Of a stretch of DNA of 34,731 bases, positions 10,018 to 17,735 are shown one piece after another. The position numbers and the translations under genes were made by a program. Origin of the DNA: Bifidobacteriaceae bacterium (GTDB lineage Bacteria > Actinomycetota > Actinomycetes > Actinomycetales > WQXJ01); contig JAISSX010000072.1 of assembly GCA_031272885.1 (NCBI GenBank), positions 1 through 34,731 of the forward strand. Reading direction: 5' to 3'. The number at the start of each line of letters is the position of its first letter. The first letter of the stretch is position 1. Under the pieces are notes generated by a model. The model was given only the letters and a program-made list of their open reading frames with translations, did not search any database and was not told where the DNA came from.

Positions 10018-10992
10018 TCAGCCCTGGGTGGTGGGGCGCTGGGTGGCGAGGCGGGCGGCATCGGGCACTGCGGCCGTGGCGGCGGTAGGCGACCCAGCGG
10101 CATCGGCGGCGTCGCCGTAGTGGCTCATGAACAGTTCTTCCAGGGTGGGCGGGGTGGAGACCACACGCGTGACGCCCTGGGCCGCCAGGTAGCCCATCAC
10201 CGTAGCGGTCTGGGCGTTGTCCAGGCGGAAGGTGGCTTCGCCGGGCTTGACCTCCAGGTCATGCACGCCGGGTAGGCCGGCCAGGCCAGACAGCGGCTGC
10301 GGGGCTTCGGCATGCACCTGGTTGCGGGTCAGGTGCTGCATCTCGCGCAGGGAGCCGGTGTCGACGATGCGGCCCTGGCGGATGATAGACAGCCGGTCAC
10401 AGAGTTGCTCCACCTCGGACAGGATGTGGCTGGACAGGAACACCGTCTTGCCTTCAGCCGCGACCTTGCGCACGCAGTCCCGGAAAACCAGTTCCATCAG
10501 GGGGTCTAGGCCCGAGGTCGGCTCGTCCAGGATGTAGAGATCGGCGTCGGTGGAGAAGGCCGCCACCAGGGCCACCTTCTGGCGGTTGCCCTTCGAGTAG
10601 GTGTCGCACTTCTTGGACGGATCAAACTCGAAACGTTCGATCAGTTCTCGGCGGTACTGCCGGTCGCCGTTCTTCTTCAACCGCACCAGGAGGTCTATCA
10701 CCTCGCCGCCGGTCAGATTGGGCCACAGGTTGACGTCCCCCGGCACATAGGACAGGCGGTGGTGGATGGCGACCGCGTCCCGCCAGGCGTCTTGGCCGAA
10801 AATGGCGGCCCGGCCGGCATCGGCCTTCAAAATGCCCAGCGCCACCCGGATGGTGGTGGACTTACCGGCGCCGTTGGGCCCGATGAAGCCGTAGATCTCG
10901 CCTGGTTGCACCGTGAGGTCCACGCCGTCCAGGGCCTGTACCCGGCCGAAGGCCTTTTTCAGGCCGGTGATCGCGATAGTGGCGTCAGGCAT
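10018..10992 (-). CDS. ABC transporter ATP-binding protein (drug exporter type)
   Basis: A 324-residue ATPase that would power export through the adjacent permease. It shows Walker A GPNGAGKST (38-46), signature segment YSKGNRQKV (132-140, a YSKGN variant of LSGGQ common in this exporter group), Walker B with LYILDEPTSGLDP (152-164), and the switch His in SSHIL (about 189). The C-terminal region (about 220-295) matches the accessory domain found in drug-export ATPases, followed by a low-complexity Ala/Thr tail. AAGGAG lies seven bases before the ATG. The start overlaps the TetR gene by 8 bp, indicating translational coupling. Confidence 0.93.
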   Translation of the reverse strand: MPDATIAITGLKKAFGRVQALDGVDLTVQPGEIYGFIGPNGAGKSTTIRVALGILKADAGRAAIFGQDAWRDAVAIHHRLSYVPGDVNLWPNLTGGEVIDLLVRLKKNGDRQYRRELIERFEFDPSKKCDTYSKGNRQKVALVAAFSTDADLYILDEPTSGLDPLMELVFRDCVRKVAAEGKTVFLSSHILSEVEQLCDRLSIIRQGRIVDTGSLREMQHLTRNQVHAEAPQPLSGLAGLPGVHDLEVKPGEATFRLDNAQTATVMGYLAAQGVTRVVSTPPTLEELFMSHYGDAADAAGSPTAATAAVPDAARLATQRPTTQG

Positions 10993-11617
10993 GGTCCCAC
11001 TCCTTGATGGTTTGGATGTACTGGTCGAACAGCGGCGAGTCGGTGAAGTAGCCGTCCCGGTACAACTCCAGTTGGGCTATCAGGCGGTCCTTGCTGAAGG
11101 CCTGGCTGATGAAGTCGCGGGGGTCCGCCGGTGGGTTGGTGGCGAACTGTATAAGCAGGCCCCCCATGGTGTCGGCGGCCATCAGGCGGATGCGTTCCGG
11201 TGTCATGACCGAGGCCCTGACCAGGCCGGCCGCAAACGAGGCCTCCATGATCAGTTGGACCTGTTCCACGAACTGGTCGAAGAAGCGCTTGGCGGCCGGC
11301 CCGGCATCCAACAGCGAGCGCAGCATGTAGACGGTCATGATGGAGGCTTCGGCCGGGTCCGCCAGCGACTGCCCGACGGCGGCCGGCTGGGCCACGGCCA
11401 GCAGCTTGTAGTCGCGGTACTGGCTCAGGGCGTAGTCATCGCAGACCGCCCGTAGGTTGTCCTTGGTGCCGTAGTGGTGCGTGATCAGGGCAACCGAGAC
11501 GCCGGCGTGTTGGGCGATGGTCCGCAGCGGCACCGTGAAGCCGTCCCGGGCAAAGCAGAACAACGCGGCCTCCCGGAGGCGGGCCCGGGCGGTCATGTCC
11601 TCCTCGGCTGTACGCAT
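10985..11617 (-). CDS. TetR-family transcriptional regulator of the exporter
   Basis: The 210-residue protein has an N-terminal helix-turn-helix (about 15-60: AALFCFARDGF, then TIAQHAGVSVALITHHYGTKDNL) and a helical ligand-binding C-terminal region. It overlaps the ABC ATPase gene by 8 bp, so it heads the exporter operon and probably represses it until a ligand binds. Two 16-bp palindromes cover its own promoter and start codon, which suggests autoregulation. Two starts are possible. The ATG at 11617 lies seven bases after a -10-like CAGGAT, so it may be leaderless. The ATG at 11596 (203 residues) is directly preceded by GAGGAG, but with very tight spacing. Confidence 0.93.
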   Translation of the reverse strand: MRTAEEDMTARARLREAALFCFARDGFTVPLRTIAQHAGVSVALITHHYGTKDNLRAVCDDYALSQYRDYKLLAVAQPAAVGQSLADPAEASIMTVYMLRSLLDAGPAAKRFFDQFVEQVQLIMEASFAAGLVRASVMTPERIRLMAADTMGGLLIQFATNPPADPRDFISQAFSKDRLIAQLELYRDGYFTDSPLFDQYIQTIKEWDHA

Positions 11618-11654
11618 GTACAGTATCCTGTACCCACGTACAGCCCTTCGTCAA
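11608..11654 (-). promoter_or_regulatory. TetR promoter with two tandem palindromic operators
   Basis: Two copies of CTGTAC-N4-GTACAG (11608-11623 and 11628-11643) are separated by four bases, so their centres are 20 bp apart, about two helical turns. On the minus strand TTGACG (11654-11649), an 18-bp spacer and CAGGAT (11630-11625) form a plausible promoter. The palindromes cover its spacer, its -10 box and the ATG at 11617. Binding of the TetR protein here would block its own operon. The assignment to this regulator is by position. Confidence 0.8.
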
Positions 11655-11733
11655 CTCGTCGCGTGCAGCCCCCCGCCGTCACTCCTGGGCTTGACCCGCC
11701 GCCATCCCGGCGCCATCCCGCCCCCCCTTCCTC

Positions 11734-11771
11734 GCGAGAGGTCACTTTTCCTGCGCGAAAGGTCAATTCCG
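11734..11771 (+). repeat. Two-copy 21-bp-period repeat (GCGARAGGTCA core)
   Basis: GCGAGAGGTCA (11734-11744) and GCGAAAGGTCA (11755-11765) are spaced exactly 21 bp. The second copy continues to CGAAAGGTCAATTCCG (11756-11771), of which an exact reverse complement exists at 27116-27131. Confidence 0.65.
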
Positions 11772-11791
11772 GTTCGGTCATCCCGCTGTCA

Positions 11792-11846
11792 TGTCTCACC
11801 GGTTCATGGACGTTTGTGTCTCACGTCTTCGTGGACAGTTCTGTCT
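11792..11846 (+). repeat. 25-bp-period repeat (TGTCTCAC...TGGAC)
   Basis: TGTCTCAC occurs at 11792 and 11817, and TGTCT again at 11842. TGGAC occurs at 11807 and 11832. All are spaced 25 bp, about 2.2 units. It could be a remnant of insertion-sequence ends, but nothing else of such an element is present. Confidence 0.55.
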
Positions 11847-11883
11847 AGCAGGGCCTGGTCCGGGATCTTCGCCGGCCAGGATC

Positions 11884-12007
11884 ATCGAGTCCGCTTGATT
11901 CGGTGTCCTGGTTGATCGAGTCCGCTTGATTCGGTGTTTCAGGCCATCGAGTCCGCCAGATCCGGTGTGGTTCCGCGTCGAGTCCGCTCTTTCCGGTGTC
12001 GCCCGAT
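11884..12007 (+). repeat. Array A, forward arm: four 31-bp repeats
   Basis: Units start at 11884, 11915, 11946 and 11977, an exact 31-bp period. Each has a conserved ATCGAGTCCGC, five variable bases, a conserved TCCGGTGT (TTCGGTGT in the first two), then eight unrelated bases. The first two 23-bp cores are identical. Confidence 0.9.
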
Positions 12008-12058
12008 CCGGCCTCAACCCTGTGACCTGCGGTTTCAGTATCTGGGTCAGGTCCGGTG

Positions 12059-12174
12059 ACACCGGATTTGCTGGACTCGACGGCAAACCCCACCGAATCA
12101 AGCGGACTCGATGACCTCAAACACCAGAATTGGCGGATTCGATGACCCGTAACACCGGAACGAGCGGACTCGAT
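12059..12174 (-). repeat. Array A, reverse arm: four 31-bp repeats
   Basis: The same 23-bp core in the opposite orientation occupies 12059-12081, 12090-12112, 12121-12143 and 12152-12174, again with an exact 31-bp period. The copy at 12090 differs from the first forward copy only in its last base. A 59-bp centre (12000-12058) separates the two arms. Confidence 0.9.
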
Positions 12175-12186
12175 GGGTCCGCCCTG

Positions 12187-12373
12187 GTGCAAAATTGCTC
12201 GGATTTGCGCTGGTCCGTAAGTCCGTGCAGTTTCGACCCGGCCCCAAGCTCCATCCAGCGTCGAGGCTTCGGCGTTCATGCAGGTCAGGGGCCTGTGCCT
12301 GATGGCGTCCAGTTCCGTGCCAGTGCAGAATTGCTCGGATTTACGGCGGTCCGTAAGTCCGTGCAGTTCCGAC
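12187..12373 (+). repeat. Pair of 51-bp direct repeats
   Basis: The segments at 12187-12237 and 12323-12373 match at all but about five positions, both starting GTGCARAATTGCTCGGATTT and ending TTYCGAC. Their starts are 136 bp apart. The first copy begins 12 bp after array A. Confidence 0.85.
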
Positions 12374-12443
12374 AGCGTGACAGGTGGTTGGGTGCGGCGT
12401 CCGGGCGGGCGGCAACTGCCCTGGGCCTGGCAAGAAGCACCAC

Positions 12444-12542
12444 CCCCTGGCGCCACCTCACCAACCAAACGCACCCAACCTCAAACAGGACCGTCGGAGC
12501 TTCAAGCGAATTGTGGTTGATCCCGCCCCTGGCGCCACCTCA
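12444..12542 (+). repeat. Pair of 17-bp direct repeats
   Basis: CCCCTGGCGCCACCTCA occurs at 12444-12460 and 12526-12542, separated by 65 bp. The interval contains no recognisable gene. Confidence 0.65.
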
Positions 12543-12607
12543 GCCACTGGACCTGCCCGAAGCGCGCGGGCGCCGTCGGGCACTGGCTCTGGACCTGCCA
12601 CGGGCCG

Positions 12608-12868
12608 AAGCGGAGAGACTTTCGGTTGTTCGCCCACCCGTCCAACCCGAAGCGGAGAGACTTACGGTAGTTTTCGGGCCCGGATTCACCAAGCGGAGAG
12701 AGTTTCGGTAGTTCTGGCGCTCCAGAACTACCGAAACTCTCTCCACCTGGCCGGATCGGGCCCCAGAACTACCGGAATTCTCTCCGGATCGCCGTATTGG
12801 GCCTGGTTGACTACCGAAAGTCTCTCCGGACTGCCTGATCGGGTCCGAGAACTGCCGAAAGTCTCTCC
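12608..12868. repeat. Array B: seven repeats in opposed arms, 41-42-bp period
   Basis: Forward copies of AAGCGGAGAGA-N2-TNCGGTWGTT start at 12608, 12650 and 12691. Reverse copies (AACTACCGAAA...CTCTCC type) start at 12726, 12767, 12809 and 12850. Spacings alternate between 41 and 42 bp, averaging 41.5. The arms meet at the long palindrome at 12695-12744. Confidence 0.9.
12695..12744. repeat. Perfect 23-bp inverted repeat at the centre of array B
   Basis: The arms 12695-12717 and 12722-12744 are exact reverse complements around a four-base CGCT loop. This could form a cruciform or a very stable RNA hairpin. There is no T-tract after it. Confidence 0.9.
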
Positions 12869-12991
12869 GCATGGTAAGCCGGGCGGCAGCGCACGCCGGT
12901 CACCGGTCCGGACCATCGGGCAGCGGGTGCGGCGAGCCCAAGCCGGAAGAACGGGAAGGACGTGAGGAGAAGATGGGCGGCAACCGGTGGG

Positions 12992-12997
12992 TAGTCT
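12992..12997 (+). promoter_or_regulatory. -10 box for leaderless DUF1992 gene
   Basis: TAGTCT followed by seven bases and then the GTG at 13005. This spacing puts the transcription start on the start codon and is shared by many genes in the window. Confidence 0.6.
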
Positions 12998-13004
12998 GGT
13001 AGCC

Positions 13005-13214
13005 GTGCCGCCCGAAGACCTGGTGCCGCGCTACGAGACCGTGGCGGACCGCCTGATTCGCCAAGCCGCCGAACGTGGCGAGTTCACCGGCTTACCCGGC
13101 GCGGGCAAGCCCCTGCGGCTGCGCCACGTGGGCGACCCGGATTGGTGGATCAAGCAGAAGATCGAAGACGAGGACCTGCATTTCGACCCGAAACTGATCG
13201 CCGGCCTGCGCTGA
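13005..13214 (+). CDS. Short DUF1992 (DnaJ-homologue-C28-like) protein
   Basis: A 69-residue protein with the hallmark of the DUF1992 family: RGEFTGLPGAGKPL (about 24-37) and DPDWW (44-48), preceded by the amphipathic VADRLIRQAAE helix. The family's function is not established. Many relatives are 100-130 residues, with a further helical tail after the DPDWW-IKxK segment; here the protein stops 21 residues after DPDWW, so it is a minimal or shortened form. The GTG at 13005 is chosen because a TAGTCT -10 box lies seven bases upstream; another in-frame GTG at 12987 has no good ribosome-binding site. It stands alone at the edge of the repeat island. Confidence 0.8.
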   Translation: MPPEDLVPRYETVADRLIRQAAERGEFTGLPGAGKPLRLRHVGDPDWWIKQKIEDEDLHFDPKLIAGLR

Positions 13215-13337
13215 CAGCCCACCCTCAACTGAGTCAGGACCCACCCGCCCGCGCGCTGAGACAGATGAGACAGATCCCTGCAGGTCTTGCCAGGAGACCC
13301 ACAGAAGCCAACTTGACACAGCCCACAGCGTGTTGGC

Positions 13338-13934
13338 CTAAGAGTTGGTTGACACGCCGTCCGTCCCTGCCCGCAGCGTCTCAACCACCTCGGCCAGGGT
13401 GACTGGCCGCAGGTCCCAGGCCTCCAGGCAGACGCAGATTTGTGGCGTACCCAGCACGGACAGCGAAAACCGGGCAGACGAATGGGTATGGCCGTGGATC
13501 AGAGGGGCGCCAAGATCCCGCAGCCGCCACTGGGCTTCCCTGTCCGGTTCGGTGTGGTCACCGCTGTAGGGAAAGTGCGACAACCGGAAGCCGATCCCGC
13601 CAAATGAGACCCGGGCGAACTCGGTGACCGAATCGAACACTTCAAGAAAACGCCGCTGATACGTGAACGCCCGTGGCATGCCTGCAAAGCAGCGGTCATG
13701 GTTGCCCACGATCAGCCGATGGGTGCCGGGCAGGTCCCGGATCTGCTGGATGCGCTGCTGCCAGCCAGCGAAGGCGATGTCCCCCAGCCAGAAGACCTCA
13801 TCGCCATCAGAAAAGCACTCAGCGAACGTCGCCATCAACGCCTGGTCATGTTCCTCAGGTGTAGCGAAGCCGCGCAGCCCGGAAACCAAACGGTGACCCA
13901 GGTGCGGGTCGCCCACAAACCACATCTGCCCCAT
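13338..13934 (-). CDS. Calcineurin-like metallophosphoesterase
   Basis: A 198-residue metal-dependent phosphoesterase with the full motif set: GDPHLGH (8-14), GDIAF (51-55), GNHD (77-80), SHFP (119-122) and HGHTH (147-151). These coordinate a two-metal centre. It resembles small stand-alone phosphoesterases of the COG4186 type, whose substrates are mostly unknown. The ATG at 13934 has AAAGGA seven bases upstream and lies 11 bases after the exonuclease stop, so the two genes are probably cotranscribed. That pairing suggests a nucleotide or nucleic-acid substrate, as inference only. Confidence 0.88.
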   Translation of the reverse strand: MGQMWFVGDPHLGHRLVSGLRGFATPEEHDQALMATFAECFSDGDEVFWLGDIAFAGWQQRIQQIRDLPGTHRLIVGNHDRCFAGMPRAFTYQRRFLEVFDSVTEFARVSFGGIGFRLSHFPYSGDHTEPDREAQWRLRDLGAPLIHGHTHSSARFSLSVLGTPQICVCLEAWDLRPVTLAEVVETLRAGTDGVSTNS

Positions 13935-13945
13935 GCCAGGGTCCT

Positions 13946-14638
13946 TTACGGCCAAGTGGGGTCGACATCCCCCACCTTGCCCTGGCGGGCCAGATAGTCG
14001 TTGAAGTTGATGGCCCACTCCTTGTGTTTGGCCGCCTGCCAGGCGTGCAACCCGGCCAGGTCCATGGCGTCCAGTTCCGGGTAGGCGCCGGCCATGGCGT
14101 CGAACACCGCTATGGCCTGGCGCACGTCTTCTAAAGCGTCATGCAGATGGTCGCTGGGCGCCACGCGGTAGACGCTCATCAGGTCAGCCAGCTTGCGCTT
14201 GCCGCGCCGGTAGCGGTCCACGCCGCGGTCAATCACCAGCGGATCGATCACCGGCGCTACGGGCCGGCCCAGCCGGTCAGCCAGGGTGGCCAGGCCGTGC
14301 CGCGCCAGGTCCGCCTCGATGATGCGCAGGTCATAGGAGGCGTTGAAGGCCAACACCGGCACCCCCGCCGCCAGCCCGGCTACCAGGGCCGTGGCGATCT
14401 CTTCCAGCGCTACCTCCGGCGCCGCTCCGTGTTCGCGTGCGTATTCGGTGGTGATGCCGTGCACCGCCTGGGCCGGCGGCGGAATCTCCACGCCTGGATC
14501 GATCAGCCAGGTCCGCTCCGTCACCGACCCGTCCGCCGCCCGCGCCACCAGCGCTGTCGTCACAATCCGGTCCGCCTCAACCCGTACCCCGGTGGTCTCG
14601 GTGTCGAAGCCCAACACGGGGCAACCCCGCAACGCCAT
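13946..14638 (-). CDS. DEDDh 3'-5' exonuclease (DnaQ-like)
   Basis: A 230-residue exonuclease with the four DnaQ-fold motifs: FDTETTG (Asp and Glu, about 11-17), VHGIT, FNASYDLRI with the third acidic residue, and HDALEDV with the His and last Asp near 165-171. It is either a stand-alone repair/proofreading nuclease or an RNA exonuclease; actinobacterial relatives are usually annotated as DNA polymerase III epsilon-like. The ATG at 14638 is preceded by GAAGG at six bases. It is the first gene of a two-gene unit with the phosphoesterase, and is divergent from guaB3. Confidence 0.9.
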   Translation of the reverse strand: MALRGCPVLGFDTETTGVRVEADRIVTTALVARAADGSVTERTWLIDPGVEIPPPAQAVHGITTEYAREHGAAPEVALEEIATALVAGLAAGVPVLAFNASYDLRIIEADLARHGLATLADRLGRPVAPVIDPLVIDRGVDRYRRGKRKLADLMSVYRVAPSDHLHDALEDVRQAIAVFDAMAGAYPELDAMDLAGLHAWQAAKHKEWAINFNDYLARQGKVGDVDPTWP

Positions 14639-14779
14639 GGTCAACCTTCTTTCCTTGCGCTACATCCTTCGCAACAGTGACTGGCACCACTCTCCCATGA
14701 GCCACCGACATTCTGGGGATCACCCACGGGGCACTCACCAACGTCCCCGCCGCCGCCAGGGATACAGGCACCTCTTGGG

Positions 14780-14785
14780 TAGGCT
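14780..14785 (+). promoter_or_regulatory. -10 box for leaderless guaB3
   Basis: TAGGCT, then seven bases, then the GTG at 14793. No Shine-Dalgarno sequence is visible and no clear -35 box was found. Confidence 0.6.
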
Positions 14786-14792
14786 TGGGCCC

Positions 14793-15914
14793 GTGAGTTA
14801 TGAGATTGAGATCGGTCGCGGCAAGCGCGGCCGGCGGGCCTATTCCCTGGACGATGTCGCGGTGGTGCCTTCGCGCCGCACCCGCGACCCGGAAGATGTC
14901 TCGGTGGGGTGGCAGATCGACGCCTACCATTTCGACACTCCCATCCTGGCTGCGCCGATGGATTCGGTGATGAGCCCGGCCACCGCCATCGAACTTGGCC
15001 GGTTGGGGGGCCTGGGCGTGCTGGACCTGGAGGGCCTGTGGACCCGCTACGACAACCCGGCGCCGCTGTTCGATGAGATTGCCACCCTTGGCCCCGATGA
15101 GGCCGTAGCCCGCCTGCAGCAGATCTACGCCGCGCCGGTGCAGCCAGAGCTGATCACACAGCGCCTGGCGGAGATCCGGGCCGGCGGCGCTACGGTGGCC
15201 GGTGCCTTGTCCCCCCAGCGCACCCAGGAACTGTGGCGCACGGTGGTCGATGCCGGGGTGGACCTGTTCGTTATCCGCGGCACCACAGTTTCGGCTGAGC
15301 ACGTGTCCTCCGGCGCCGAACCCCTCAACCTGAAGCGTTTCATCTACGAACTGGACGTGCCCGTCATTGTGGGCGGGGCCGCCACCTACACGGCCGCCCT
15401 GCACCTGATGCGCACCGGCGCGGCCGGCATCCTGGTCGGTTTTGGCGGCGGCGCGGCCCACACCACCCGGGTGACGCTGGGCATTCACGCCCCCATGGCT
15501 TCCGCTATCGCCGATGTCGCGGCCGCCCGCCGGGATTACCTGGACGAATCGGGTGGCCGCTACGTGCATGTCATCGCCGATGGCGCCGTGGGCCGGTCGG
15601 GTGACGTGGTCAAGGCGATTGCCTGTGGCGCGGACGCCGTCATGCTGGGGGCCGCCCTGGCCCGGGCCGATGAGGCGCCCGGTCGCGGCTGGCATTGGGG
15701 GGCCGAGGCCCGCCACCCGCGGCTGCCGCGCGGCGAGCGCGTCCAGGTGGGCACCATCGGCTCAATGGAGCAAATCCTGTACGGCCCGTCCATTTCGGCC
15801 GATGGTTCGGCCAACATCGTGGGCGCCCTGCGCCGGGCCATGGCTTCCACCGGCTATTCGGACGTCAAGGAGTTCCAGCGCGTCCAGGTGGTGGTCAGTC
15901 CTTACCAGCCGTAG
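14793..15914 (+). CDS. guaB3: GuaB3-type IMP dehydrogenase-related protein
   Basis: A 373-residue TIM-barrel protein of the IMPDH/GMP reductase superfamily, without CBS domains, matching the actinobacterial GuaB3 group (N-terminal YEIEIGRGKRGRRAYSLDD). The loop that carries the catalytic cysteine in IMPDH (SICTTR in the adjacent guaB product) reads AAHTTR here, with His at about 223 in place of Cys. IMP oxidation by the usual covalent mechanism is therefore unlikely, and its activity is unknown. The GTG start fits a leaderless promoter; longer in-frame upstream sequence overlaps the exonuclease gene and is not plausible. It converges on guaB with a 24-bp gap. Confidence 0.92.
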   Translation: MSYEIEIGRGKRGRRAYSLDDVAVVPSRRTRDPEDVSVGWQIDAYHFDTPILAAPMDSVMSPATAIELGRLGGLGVLDLEGLWTRYDNPAPLFDEIATLGPDEAVARLQQIYAAPVQPELITQRLAEIRAGGATVAGALSPQRTQELWRTVVDAGVDLFVIRGTTVSAEHVSSGAEPLNLKRFIYELDVPVIVGGAATYTAALHLMRTGAAGILVGFGGGAAHTTRVTLGIHAPMASAIADVAAARRDYLDESGGRYVHVIADGAVGRSGDVVKAIACGADAVMLGAALARADEAPGRGWHWGAEARHPRLPRGERVQVGTIGSMEQILYGPSISADGSANIVGALRRAMASTGYSDVKEFQRVQVVVSPYQP

Positions 15915-15938
15915 CCCGGCCAACCGCCGGCCTGCCGG

Positions 15939-17528
<1,590 letters not shown>

Positions 17529-17552
17529 CTAGGGCTTGTGTTGCCGGGGTTG

Positions 17553-17648
17553 GTGGCCGATGCCGCCCGCCCGCCTGTGCCCGATGCCGCCCGGCTGGCT
17601 GTGCCCGTTGGCGTCCGGGCGCCTGTGGCCGATGCCGCCCGCCCGGCC
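17553..17648 (+). repeat. Four 24-bp tandem repeats upstream of the MFS gene
   Basis: Units at 17553, 17577, 17601 and 17625, each starting GTGSCC or GTGCCC. The third is the most diverged. In the frame of the MFS gene they would read VADAARPP, VPDAARLA, VPVGVRAP, VADAARPA. No start with a ribosome-binding site precedes them, so they are treated as non-coding leader. Confidence 0.75.
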
Positions 17649-17735
17649 ACGCTTTCGGCGTACAGTGGTGGGCGGTCCGGGCGGGAATCGTTTTCAGCGG
17701 CCGGGCCCCGGACATCTCTTCCAGGAGCCACAGCC

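Larger units (their letters stand above)
11655..13004. other. Non-coding repeat island
   Basis: About 1.3 kb without a believable gene. Open frames here simply translate the repeats. It contains at least six short repeat families, listed separately, in both orientations. No complete transposase, integrase or inverted terminal repeat pair enclosing a gene is visible. Confidence 0.75.

Noticed and set aside
11845..12474. Long open frames across the repeat island, for example a 209-codon minus-strand frame
   Set aside because: They translate the 31-bp and 51-bp repeats, have no ribosome-binding site or recognisable domain, and similar frames exist on the other strand.
12695..12744. Array B centre as an ordinary intrinsic terminator
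   Set aside because: No gene ends nearby, there is no T-tract, and the hairpin is simply where the two repeat arms meet.
11884..12868. Arrays A and B as CRISPR arrays
   Set aside because: Spacers are only 8 bp in A and about 20 bp in B, the repeats occur in both orientations, and there are no cas genes.
12973..13002. Nine-residue open frame with GAGGAG upstream, two bases before the DUF1992 start
   Set aside because: It overlaps the -10 box of the following leaderless gene, so it would not be transcribed from that promoter; a tryptophan-containing leader peptide has no partner pathway here.
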